A DNA stretch of 14,307 nt. It comes from Isotricha intestinalis. Its lineage: Eukaryota; Ciliophora; Litostomatea; Vestibuliferida; Isotrichidae. Shown here one piece after another: positions 1-7,496 of the stretch. The notes under the pieces were generated by a model. It had not been told where the DNA came from, made no database searches, and saw nothing but the letters and a program-made list of their open reading frames with translations. Both the position numbers and the translations under genes were made by a program. How positions within the stretch are numbered: position 1 is the first letter of the stretch; the number at the start of each line of letters is the position of its first letter. The stretch lies in NCBI GenBank assembly GCA_023807065.1, contig JAJJLU010000104.1:1-14307 (forward strand). Direction: 5' to 3'.

Positions 1-28
1 ATCCCCAATCCCCAATCCCCAATCCCCA
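1..28. repeat. Left telomere, (ATCCCCA)x4
   Basis: Four perfect tandem copies of ATCCCCA (equivalently CCCCAAT) begin at base 1 and stop abruptly at the sequence GAATAAA. This is the C-rich strand reading inward, as expected at the left end of a linear chromosome. The complementary G-rich repeat occupies the right end. The 7-base unit differs from the 6-base Tetrahymena repeat and the 8-base hypotrich repeat. The tract touches the window edge, so its true length is unknown. Confidence 0.95.
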
Positions 29-397
29 GAATAAATTTATTAAAAAAGTTTTGTTAAATATTTAAAAGTTTTTTATCGATAATAAGTAAATAAAAATATA
101 AAAATAAATTTTAAAAAGAGAAACAAGAATGTCTCAGAGGCATTTTTTAATTTTCAGGGATGACATGAATATTCACGGAAATGATTGTGTCCAATTCTGT
201 AATTAAGCATGGAATTATTAAAATCTAAATTTTTGAAAAAAACAAAATCATTTATAAAAAAAAAATTTAAGAAAAAAAATATTTATTTTTTTTATTAAAA
301 TTTGATATCAAAAATTAATATTTATAATATTCATTCAACAACTGAAGTGAAATAAAAAATAAAAAAATATTATTATTTAAATAGATCTAAACTAAAA
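29..397. other. Left subtelomeric spacer with a small GC-richer patch
   Basis: This stretch lies between the telomere and the first gene. Almost all of it is A/T homopolymer-rich sequence with no reading frame of note. The exception is roughly bases 124-215, which hold far more G and C than the flanks and include a perfect 10-base palindrome, TGAATATTCA, at 166-175. A 25-codon frame (129-206, plus strand) lies in this patch. It uses codons such as CAG, AGG, CAC and GAC, which are uncommon in the neighbouring genes. I do not recognise the peptide. No tRNA-like or rRNA-like structure is evident. The last 60 or so bases before the gene at 398 would contain its promoter and leader, but no motif stands out. 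Confidence 0.6.
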
Positions 398-1918
398 ATG
401 GAATTCATTAAACAATTTGATTTCTTGTGTTTCCAAGCTCATTTTACATTTAACCAAAAAGGAGAAATTGGATATAAAACATTATTAGGAGGTGTTTTAA
501 GTTTAACATCAATATTAACTTCATCAGTATTTTCTTTCTATTTTTTTTTAAGATTATTTCAAAGAAAAGACGGTGCTGTAATATTATCAACAGAAAGACA
601 TCAAAATATAAATTTAACATATACAAATGAGCTTCCTTTTCTTTTTAGATTAAGTGATTATGCTGCAAGACCTTTAGATCAATTATCAATATATGAAATT
701 TATTTAGACTATTGGTATAGTATTCCAGATGATAATGAAATAACTGTTCAAAAAAATATTAATTTAACTTATGAAATTTGTGATATAAATAAACATTTTG
801 GAAATTATAAAAAATATTTTAAAGAATTTACTGATTTGAAAAGCTATTTTTGTGTTAATCAAAGACCTACAAATATGACAATTTTCGGAAGTTATGGTGA
901 TATAAATGCTTTTAGTTATTTACATTTTAAATTTTTTACTTGTGGAAATCATTCAAATAATAATTCTTGTTTACCAACAGAAAAAATAAAAACAATATTA
1001 AATGATGCTTATCTTGATTTAAAATATATTGATTATAATATTGAAAGTCTAAATCAAAAAAATCCAAAACAAACTGCAGTTAAAAGCGAAAGATTACCAA
1101 TATCATATTCAGTATTTAAAAGAATTTGGGTAAATTTTAAAACAATAAGATTTATTTCTGATAATGGATATTTTTTTACAAGGGAACATGAAGACATTTT
1201 TCATCAATATAGTAATATTAGAATTGATACAGATTTTAGAGACATTCAAGATGCAGGAATTAAACCTGGTTATTTTTTGGCTAGTACCTTTTCTTTAACT
1301 GGAGAAATTTCAAAATTTTATAGAAAATATTTAAAATTTCAAGATTATTTAGCAACTATTGGTGGTATTATAAAATCAATTACTTTTCTTTGTCAACTTC
1401 TCAATTATTATAATGGGAAAAATTCATATTATAATAAAATAATCAATGATTTTATCATTGAAAATCAAATTAAGAAAAAAAAAAGTAATAAAGAAAATAA
1501 TTCCAAAATAATTCAGAGTAAACAACACTCTTTAATACAGTTTATTAATAATAATAATAATATTAAAATGAGTCAAGATTATTCGATGAAAAACTCAGGT
1601 TCTGGAATTCAAATATTAAATTTTTCTTCAAATCTTCATAATAGATTGAAAGATAAAGATAAATTTAAGGCAAAATTTTCCAATTCTTTTTTACCTTACT
1701 TCTTTACTTCAAAAAGAAAAGATAAATCAGAAATGGATTGGTATATTAAGACAATAAATAATAAATTAAATATTATTTATGTTTTAAATCTTTTAGAAGG
1801 ATTTCACTTGTTATCTATTGCTCAAAAAAAAGGTTTGATAAATGATTTGGATATAAATTTAAATAACACTTTTGTAAAAAAAAATCAAAAACAAAAAAAT
1901 AACCAAACCATAAATTAA
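398..1918 (+). CDS. Two-pass membrane protein of a ciliate-expanded family, function unknown
   Basis: This 506-residue protein has the layout of a large, uncharacterised ciliate family. A short N-terminal part (FxFxxKGxIGYKTxxGG, residues about 16-32) leads into a first membrane span at about 30-53. A predicted lumenal or extracellular domain follows at about 55-310, with cysteines at 128, 152, 182 and 191 in the family spacing and several N-x-S/T sites. A conserved YRKYLKFQDYLATIGG block (308-323) leads into a second hydrophobic span at about 318-337. The remaining 170 residues form a polar Lys/Asn-rich cytoplasmic tail with poly-Asn. The call rests on remembered similarity to Tetrahymena and Paramecium 'transmembrane protein, putative' sequences. 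No biochemical function is known to me. The start at 398 is the first ATG after clustered stops, and the frame ends in TAA. It converges on the DHHC gene at 2200-2826. Confidence 0.75.
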   Translation: MEFIKQFDFLCFQAHFTFNQKGEIGYKTLLGGVLSLTSILTSSVFSFYFFLRLFQRKDGAVILSTERHQNINLTYTNELPFLFRLSDYAARPLDQLSIYEIYLDYWYSIPDDNEITVQKNINLTYEICDINKHFGNYKKYFKEFTDLKSYFCVNQRPTNMTIFGSYGDINAFSYLHFKFFTCGNHSNNNSCLPTEKIKTILNDAYLDLKYIDYNIESLNQKNPKQTAVKSERLPISYSVFKRIWVNFKTIRFISDNGYFFTREHEDIFHQYSNIRIDTDFRDIQDAGIKPGYFLASTFSLTGEISKFYRKYLKFQDYLATIGGIIKSITFLCQLLNYYNGKNSYYNKIINDFIIENQIKKKKSNKENNSKIIQSKQHSLIQFINNNNNIKMSQDYSMKNSGSGIQILNFSSNLHNRLKDKDKFKAKFSNSFLPYFFTSKRKDKSEMDWYIKTINNKLNIIYVLNLLEGFHLLSIAQKKGLINDLDINLNNTFVKKNQKQKNNQTIN

Positions 1919-2199
1919 ATTTGGTATAAATTTAATAAATATAAAATACAAAAGTATAATTTAAAACAATAAATTCATAAATATATAATTTTGATTTAAT
2001 TTCTTCTTTTTAAGTTAAGTTTTAGAGAGGAGAATTTTAAAAATTCTCATTTAATAAAAATTGTTTTAATTGGGTTTTTATTTTAATCTTTTTGGAACAG
2101 AAAAAATATTAAAATAAATTAAAACAAATAATATTTATTTGAAAACTAATTTAAAATACAATTAAAAAAAATTTATAAAAATATCACAAGAAAAATAAA
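1919..2199. other. Convergent spacer with a 19-base palindrome
   Basis: This spacer holds the 3' ends of two genes that face each other. It contains GAGAATTTT-A-AAAATTCTC at 2030-2048, two perfect 9-base arms around one base. Such an element could fold into a hairpin with about a 7-bp stem in either transcript, which would suit a shared 3'-end signal, but chance is not excluded in DNA this AT-rich. On the minus strand, the nine codons that follow the DHHC stop (TGA) encode a mostly hydrophobic run before a TAA. Confidence 0.5.
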
Positions 2200-2826
2200 T
2201 CATTCAAAATCAATGGTAGAAATAATAAGAATAATATAAGCGAAATTAGCGAAAACTGAAAAAATAAACATTCTAAAATAAAATAAATTATTTTTTCCAA
2301 CACATTTCCCAATCCAAGGACAATGATGATCATATCCAATAATACAAGCGTTACATTCATCACAATGGAATTGATTTACATTATTATATTTAATAACACC
2401 ACAAAATAAACAAATTTGATGATTTAAATTTTTGTCATTTGGTCTTTTTAATTGAATTCCAGGATCAACTAAAAAAGATAATATATAAAAAAGTAATTCA
2501 AGGATTATTATTATAAAACCAATTATTTTTAAATAAATATTGGAATGAAATAATAATATATATAAAATTAAAAAAGAATATATTATTAAACATATAAAAC
2601 CTATTATAAAAAATTTCCAATCTGGGCCTATTACGATTTTTGGTTTGTTTGAGTTCATTAAATATATTAAAATTAAATTTCCATATTTTTTGATTTTTTC
2701 TTTTTTTGTTTTTTCTTCTTTTTTTTCTATATTTTCTTCCTCTGTATTTAATTCTATATAATTTTTATTATTTGATTCTATTTTATTTAAATTATTAAAT
2801 TCCATTTCTTCTTTTATATCTCCCAT
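2200..2826 (-). CDS. DHHC-type protein S-acyltransferase, C-terminally short
   Basis: DHHC enzymes transfer palmitate to cysteines of membrane-associated proteins. This 208-residue protein has a charged Glu/Lys-rich N-terminus (1-48), two membrane spans (about 71-93 and 99-120), the family DPG motif at 121-123 right after the second span, and the cysteine-rich domain (139-183) with C139, C142, H154, C155, C158, C161, the DHHC core at 166-169 followed by PW, and C175. The usual GNC is GKC, a variant I associate with ciliate family members. A third span follows at about 184-203. The protein then stops at a TGA only five residues later. The fourth span, the TTxE motif and the C-terminal tail are all absent, and family members normally have four spans. 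It is also the only gene here ending in TGA. It may be a truncated pseudogene, may lack an unrecognised downstream exon, or may be a genuine short form. Confidence 0.8.
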   Translation of the reverse strand: MGDIKEEMEFNNLNKIESNNKNYIELNTEEENIEKKEEKTKKEKIKKYGNLILIYLMNSNKPKIVIGPDWKFFIIGFICLIIYSFLILYILLFHSNIYLKIIGFIIIILELLFYILSFLVDPGIQLKRPNDKNLNHQICLFCGVIKYNNVNQFHCDECNACIIGYDHHCPWIGKCVGKNNLFYFRMFIFSVFANFAYIILIISTIDFE

Positions 2827-3802
2827 TATATTATTTTTATTGAAATATTAATTACAATTTTCAAATATAATATTATTTTTTATTGATTAAATGAAAAAGA
2901 AAACATTCTAATATAAGAATGAAATAAATATAGAAAAAATGACATCCAAAAAATGAAAAGAGAAATAAATCTACATTTATCATTTATGACCTACTTTTAT
3001 TCAAAATAATAAAAAGAAAAAAATGAAGGAGTTACATTTAATATTTTTAGAGTTTAATGGTATATTAACTGAAGAAGAAAAGAAAAAAATTCTAATTAAA
3101 AATATATAATAATAAAGATAATATATTCATCTAAAGAACAAAATTTACAGGAAAATTTAGTTTTATTCTTTAGATTATTAAATAAATATGGAAATTTACC
3201 TCAAAATATAATTAACACATATTATTTAAAATGATATAAATTTAAAAAATATAATATTACTTTATAAAAATAAAGAAAGTTCTTTAATCAATTTTATTAA
3301 TTGAAAATGTGTATTTAATAACTCACTTCTAAATAAAATGTAAAAGGAAATTACTTTTAAAATAGTATAGAAAAAAGATTAATTTTGATTAGGTAATAAT
3401 TTTTAACTTGTTTTAATAAAAAATACAAATAATTTCCTATCTTGAAAAAGAATCAATTATCTGAGAAAAAAAGAATGGAAAAAAAGAATAAAAATTTTAA
3501 CCAATAATTGTTAAGACAAGAAAAAGAAGAAAAATAAAAATATATTTAATTTAAATATTAAATTATTACTTCTTTATAACATTATACTTCTTTAAATTTT
3601 ATCATACAAAAATAATTTATAAACTTTTTTTCATAAAACACAATGAAATTAACATATTTAATAAATTAATAAGAAAAAAATTATATCCTAAAAAATCTAA
3701 CAAAAATTAAAAAACATATCAAAAAATATTCCATTTCCATATTTAAAACCATTTCCCCTAAAAATTATATAAAAAAAATTATAAAAAACTCCTTTTCAAA
3801 AA
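2827..3802. other. Long gap with fragmentary coding-like stretches, no convincing gene
   Basis: This is nearly 1 kb between the start of the DHHC gene and the end of the ankyrin gene, both on the minus strand. On the plus strand a series of short open stretches lies in alternating frames. The first is an ATG-initiated 28-codon frame (3023-3109). A 44-codon stretch without an ATG follows (3100-3234, ending in TGA). The third is an open stretch from about 3230 to 3343, interrupted by one TGA at 3302. Codons and amino acids look gene-like, but stretches this long are expected by chance at this base composition. I could not join them with convincing GT-AG introns. From 3350 to 3802 I see only A/T-rich sequence with stops in all frames. 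Confidence 0.4.
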
Positions 3803-4456
3803 TTATTTAATCTTGGGATTAATCTTCCCTGGATTTTTCTCTAAATATTTTCCTAAAAACAATTCTTTCTCTTTAATATTTTTTCTTAATCCATCTTTGG
3901 CTTTCAAACCTCTTAAATTTTTAATATTAGGATCAGCACCTTTCTTTATTAAATAATCAAAAATATTATAATATTTATATTCCTTAGCAAAATGTAAAGC
4001 AGTATTACCTAAAATATTTTGCATATTTATTTGAGCTCCATATCTCAAAGCAATTTTAATTATTCTTTTATTATTATTTTGTGCTCCTATAATTAAGATT
4101 GTATTTCCATTTTCATCTTTTGAATCTGGATTTAATCCTTCCATAAATAAAGCTTCTAATTCAAGACATTTATTATGTCTTGCATAGGAAAAAATATTAT
4201 ATTTTTGAAAATCAAATAATCTTATTATTTCTGAATTTGAACTTTCATTTGAACTTGAATTATTATCCATCTCTGTATATAGTAAATTTGTATTTAGTGC
4301 TTTTGAATATTTTGAATTTATTTTTTTTGATTTTTGGTTTGAAAAAGGAAGAATTCCTATTTTTTCCTTTTGAGTCTCATTTAGAGAAAATAATATTTCA
4401 TCTTTTATTTTATTTGATGTTTCATTTCTGCTTTTTTCCTCTTCTAAAGATTCCAT
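3803..4456 (-). CDS. Short ankyrin-repeat protein
   Basis: This 217-residue protein has a low-complexity, Ser/Asn/Lys/Glu-rich N-terminal half (1-80) and an ankyrin-repeat block in the C-terminal half. The repeats fall at about 85-115, 117-148 and 150-181. The second has the signature GNTILIIGAQNN and the third has GNTALHFAKEY, followed by IKKGADPNIKN, which are typical ankyrin helix and loop patterns. A short basic tail follows. No signal peptide, membrane span or catalytic domain is present, so a cytosolic protein-binding role is the most that can be inferred. The partner is unknown. It ends in TAA and is divergent from the M8-TTLL gene, with 434 bases between the two starts. An open frame on the opposite strand (4180-4464) is an antisense shadow. 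Confidence 0.8.
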   Translation of the reverse strand: MESLEEEKSRNETSNKIKDEILFSLNETQKEKIGILPFSNQKSKKINSKYSKALNTNLLYTEMDNNSSSNESSNSEIIRLFDFQKYNIFSYARHNKCLELEALFMEGLNPDSKDENGNTILIIGAQNNNKRIIKIALRYGAQINMQNILGNTALHFAKEYKYYNIFDYLIKKGADPNIKNLRGLKAKDGLRKNIKEKELFLGKYLEKNPGKINPKIK

Positions 4457-4890
4457 TTTTTTAAGGCTTTTATTTATTTATTTTTATTTGTTTTTTTTTT
4501 AAAATAATGTGTGTTTTTTTTATTTGTTTTTTAGGGAAATTTAATTAATAATTGATATATTTTATTTTTTAATGTTTAAAGATTTTTTATTTTTTTTTGG
4601 TTTTAAATATAAATTAATGTTATTTAGATGTTCTATTACAATACAAAGAATAATTTTTTAATAAACAAACTGAAAAAGTTTTTCTCAAGTATAATTTTAT
4701 ATTATGAAGATTTATGTTTGTTTTCTTCCTAGTTTTTTATAATTTATTGTTTTTTCTGAGTCTTCTTCTTCTTTTTATATAAATATTAAATAGATTAAAG
4801 TAGTTTTTTACAGAGATAATAAATAATCATTATCTTTTTTATCCTCACTTATTTGAAATTATTTATTAATTTTTTTTGTTTTTAATATAA
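4457..4890. promoter_or_regulatory. Divergent intergenic region between the ankyrin and M8-TTLL genes
   Basis: This 434-base T-rich region separates two divergently transcribed starts, so it must hold both promoters and both leaders. No specific promoter motif can be named. A 22-codon ATG frame at 4714-4782 (plus strand, hydrophobic product, TAA stop) precedes and is in the same frame as the M8-TTLL gene. It could act as an upstream ORF, or it may be a chance product of T-rich sequence. Confidence 0.5.
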
Positions 4891-7332
4891 ATGATGATTA
4901 TTAGTTTTATTTATTTTTTATCTTTATTTAAAATTATTTTTTCATACTGTGATTTTGAAGAAAATTTTGAAACTCCTCAAAAAATTGATTTTGAAAACTC
5001 TGATGAAGAAAATATTTATCATCCAATGAAAATTTTTTTCGAAAAAGAAACGTTTAATCTAAACAAAGATAAAATATTATTTTTAGAGATTATAGATATA
5101 TTATCAAAATTATTAAATAACTTAATAATAGTAAAAAATAATAAAAAAATAATATTAAAAGAAAGTCAAATAGATAATTTATGCAATATAAAAATAAGTA
5201 ATATATCAATTAAAAGCATTAATAACAATAATTTTGATAAATTAATTTTTTTTAATTTTGAAGAAATAAATAAACCTTTAAAAAGTAAAATATGTATAAT
5301 TAATTCAGAAGATAAAAGGCCAATAATATCATTAATAACAATAAATTCAAAATATAATTTTTCAAAGAATTCTTTAGATAAAAATATTCAATTATTTCTT
5401 CATCAAATAATTCATTTATTATATTTTTCTAAAACTTTTTTTCTTCCAGAAATAATTAATGGATATATTAATTCAATTGAAATGAAAAAAATAACTTTTA
5501 AACATATATTAAAACATAGTAAATTTGGTGCTTTATTACAAGAACAAAATAATTTTCATTGGAATGATTTTTTAAATTCAAATGATTTAATGAATGTAAA
5601 TGAAAATAATTTTGACTTAAGTGAATTTACTATTCAACAGTTAGAATCTTCTTCTTTTTATTTTATTAATAGATGTAATATTTTAAAATATCAAAATAAA
5701 TGTTTTTTATTTCATCAAAAATGTTTATCTCATTATTTAAATATCACAAGTTTTTTATTTTATGGTTTTGATATTAAGAAAAAAGCATTTATATGTTATT
5801 TAAATAATGTTAATCAAAAAAATAATTTTCAATGTTCAAACATTTTTTCAGAACTTGTTTTTAACAAATTGGATTTTTCTGTAAATTTCGATTTTAATAC
5901 ATATCATTATTTAGATTTATATGAAACTAGAGAAAATGAAAATCAAAAAGAACAAAAATTAACCTTATTAATTCCATCAGAAAAATGTTTAAAAAAGCAA
6001 AGAACAGTTTTTTTCACATTAGGAAATAATTCAAATATTAATAATAAATATAATTTAGAAAATATAACTTTAACAAATAATAAATTTTTCATAAATTACT
6101 ATTTTTATTTAAATCCAAATTTTGCTTTTGAAAACACAAAAAGACCTTTTATATTAAATAATATTATTCAAACAAATTATTATACTTCTTCAAATTTAAA
6201 TATGGATGTAATAAAATATGAAGATTTTATAAAAAGAATAAAATCTTTAGGTAAATATAATTTTTTTGATCATTTTCCTTTTTATAAAGATTTAACTGAT
6301 AAAGATAATTTATTTAGACTATATAAAAGAATGATGACTGAATTTCCTTATGATTATAATTTCATGAGAGAAACTTATATAATTCCAGATGATAAAAAAT
6401 ATATTGATTCTGTTTCAAATAAGTATATATTAAATAAAAATAATTTATGGTTATATAAACCTAACAATAAAGATAAAGGAAAAGGAATAAAAATATTATC
6501 AAATTTTAAAAAAATTTCTAATAAAAAAGCTATTATTACAAAATATATTTCAAATCCTTTTTTAATTAATGGAAAAAAATTTGATATTAGATTATATGTT
6601 TTAATAACAAGTTTTAATCCTTTAAAAATTTATCTTAATAAAGAAGGCTTAATTAGAATTGCATCTGAACAATTTTCTTTAAGTTTATCTCAATTAAATA
6701 ATCCTTTTATTCATTTAACTAATCTTGCCATAAATGAAAAAAATAAAAACTTTATTAAAAATGATTTAAATAGTTTTGAAGCAAATGATTGGTCTTTTTC
6801 TCTTTTTAAACAATACTTAAAAAATCACAATATTAATTTTGAAAAAATTTATGAAAAAATAAAAGATATTATAATCAAATCTTTTTTATTAAATGAACAA
6901 TTTTATGTTAATCAATTTGAAAAATTAGAATTAATTGATAAAAAAATTTTTCAATTATTTGGTTTTGATATAATGTTAGATAATAATTTAAAACCTTATT
7001 TAATTGAAATAAATGGTAGAATTCCAAATTTAGTTTCAAGAGATAATGTTGATGATGAAATAAAAAATAATTTAATTGTTCAAATATTAAATTTAATTGG
7101 TATAATTCCTTTTTCTCATGATGTTAATGAAATTCCTTTAGATTACATTGATTATAATTTTAATTTAACTGATGATATAATTAAAAATTCTATTTGTGAA
7201 TTTGAAAGAGCAAAAGATGATTTAGAAAGAATTTTCCCTTTGAAGAAAAATATTGATTATTATAAAAAATTCATTAAAAATCCTGGGAAATATAATTTGG
7301 CTCTTTGGGAAAAATTAAATGATTATGAATAA
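4891..7332 (+). CDS. Secretory fusion protein: leishmanolysin-like (M8) domain with HQIIH + tubulin-tyrosine-ligase-like (TTLL) domain
   Basis: This is an uninterrupted 813-residue frame. Residues 1-19 form a hydrophobic signal peptide. Residues about 43-300 match the M8 (leishmanolysin/GP63) layout: HPMKIFF near 44, KRPIISLITIN (142-152, matching the family RPxxGxxxxN), the zinc site H171-Q-I-I-H175, third ligand H223 in FHW, Met-turn M234 exactly 11 residues on as in GP63, the SEFTIQQLESSSFY block (244-257) and a cysteine-rich tail. The catalytic Glu of HEXXH is Gln, so peptidase activity is unlikely. From about 455 a TTLL ligase domain follows: DLTDKDNL (467-474), WLYKP (520-524), the glycine-rich KGKGI (529-533), GKKFDIRLYVLITS (561-574), HLTNLAIN (608-615) and FGFDIMLD...PYLIEING (690-709). 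TTLL enzymes ligate Glu, Gly or Tyr to tubulin and other proteins, normally in the cytosol. No membrane span separates the halves, so the predicted location is odd. Two adjacent ATGs open the frame and I take the first. It ends in TAA. Confidence 0.85.
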   Translation: MMIISFIYFLSLFKIIFSYCDFEENFETPQKIDFENSDEENIYHPMKIFFEKETFNLNKDKILFLEIIDILSKLLNNLIIVKNNKKIILKESQIDNLCNIKISNISIKSINNNNFDKLIFFNFEEINKPLKSKICIINSEDKRPIISLITINSKYNFSKNSLDKNIQLFLHQIIHLLYFSKTFFLPEIINGYINSIEMKKITFKHILKHSKFGALLQEQNNFHWNDFLNSNDLMNVNENNFDLSEFTIQQLESSSFYFINRCNILKYQNKCFLFHQKCLSHYLNITSFLFYGFDIKKKAFICYLNNVNQKNNFQCSNIFSELVFNKLDFSVNFDFNTYHYLDLYETRENENQKEQKLTLLIPSEKCLKKQRTVFFTLGNNSNINNKYNLENITLTNNKFFINYYFYLNPNFAFENTKRPFILNNIIQTNYYTSSNLNMDVIKYEDFIKRIKSLGKYNFFDHFPFYKDLTDKDNLFRLYKRMMTEFPYDYNFMRETYIIPDDKKYIDSVSNKYILNKNNLWLYKPNNKDKGKGIKILSNFKKISNKKAIITKYISNPFLINGKKFDIRLYVLITSFNPLKIYLNKEGLIRIASEQFSLSLSQLNNPFIHLTNLAINEKNKNFIKNDLNSFEANDWSFSLFKQYLKNHNINFEKIYEKIKDIIIKSFLLNEQFYVNQFEKLELIDKKIFQLFGFDIMLDNNLKPYLIEINGRIPNLVSRDNVDDEIKNNLIVQILNLIGIIPFSHDVNEIPLDYIDYNFNLTDDIIKNSICEFERAKDDLERIFPLKKNIDYYKKFIKNPGKYNLALWEKLNDYE

Positions 7333-7496
7333 TAATTTCCTTCATTTAAATATTTATAAAAAGCAAATTTAAAAGTTTAAATTTTTTTTAGTTCAATTAT
7401 AAAATATATTATTTTAATTTAATAACATTAATAAATAAACTTTTAATTAACTAATAATAAATAAATTGATAGCATTTATTACTTTTTGCTTTTCAT
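7333..7496. other. Convergent spacer with an A/T palindrome
   Basis: This is a short 3'-to-3' spacer between the M8-TTLL gene and the metallophosphoesterase gene. It contains AAATTTAAA-ag-TTTAAATTT at 7365-7384, perfect 9-base arms around two bases. The arms are pure A/T, so a chance origin is quite possible. The other convergent spacer in the window (1919-2199) also carries a 9-base-arm palindrome. Confidence 0.4.

Noticed and set aside
124..215. Possible U6 snRNA or C/D snoRNA in the GC-richer island
   Set aside because: GGATGACA and ATTAAGCATGG resemble U6 segments, but they occur in the wrong order and the rest does not match. C and D boxes are not convincing, and no tRNA cloverleaf is visible.
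2200..2202. TGA as a sense codon (Trp) in this organism
   Set aside because: Trp is TGG throughout the other genes, with no in-frame TGA, and reading through the DHHC stop adds only nine codons. One TGA end is not evidence for reassignment.
4180..4464. Open frame of 94 codons on the plus strand
   Set aside because: It lies antisense to the ankyrin gene, and its Phe/Leu-rich product is the expected complement of Lys/Glu-rich codons. No family features.
4714..4782. 22-codon hydrophobic ATG frame upstream of the M8-TTLL gene
   Set aside because: It could be an upstream ORF, but T-rich sequence readily gives Phe/Leu codons. Nothing else supports it.
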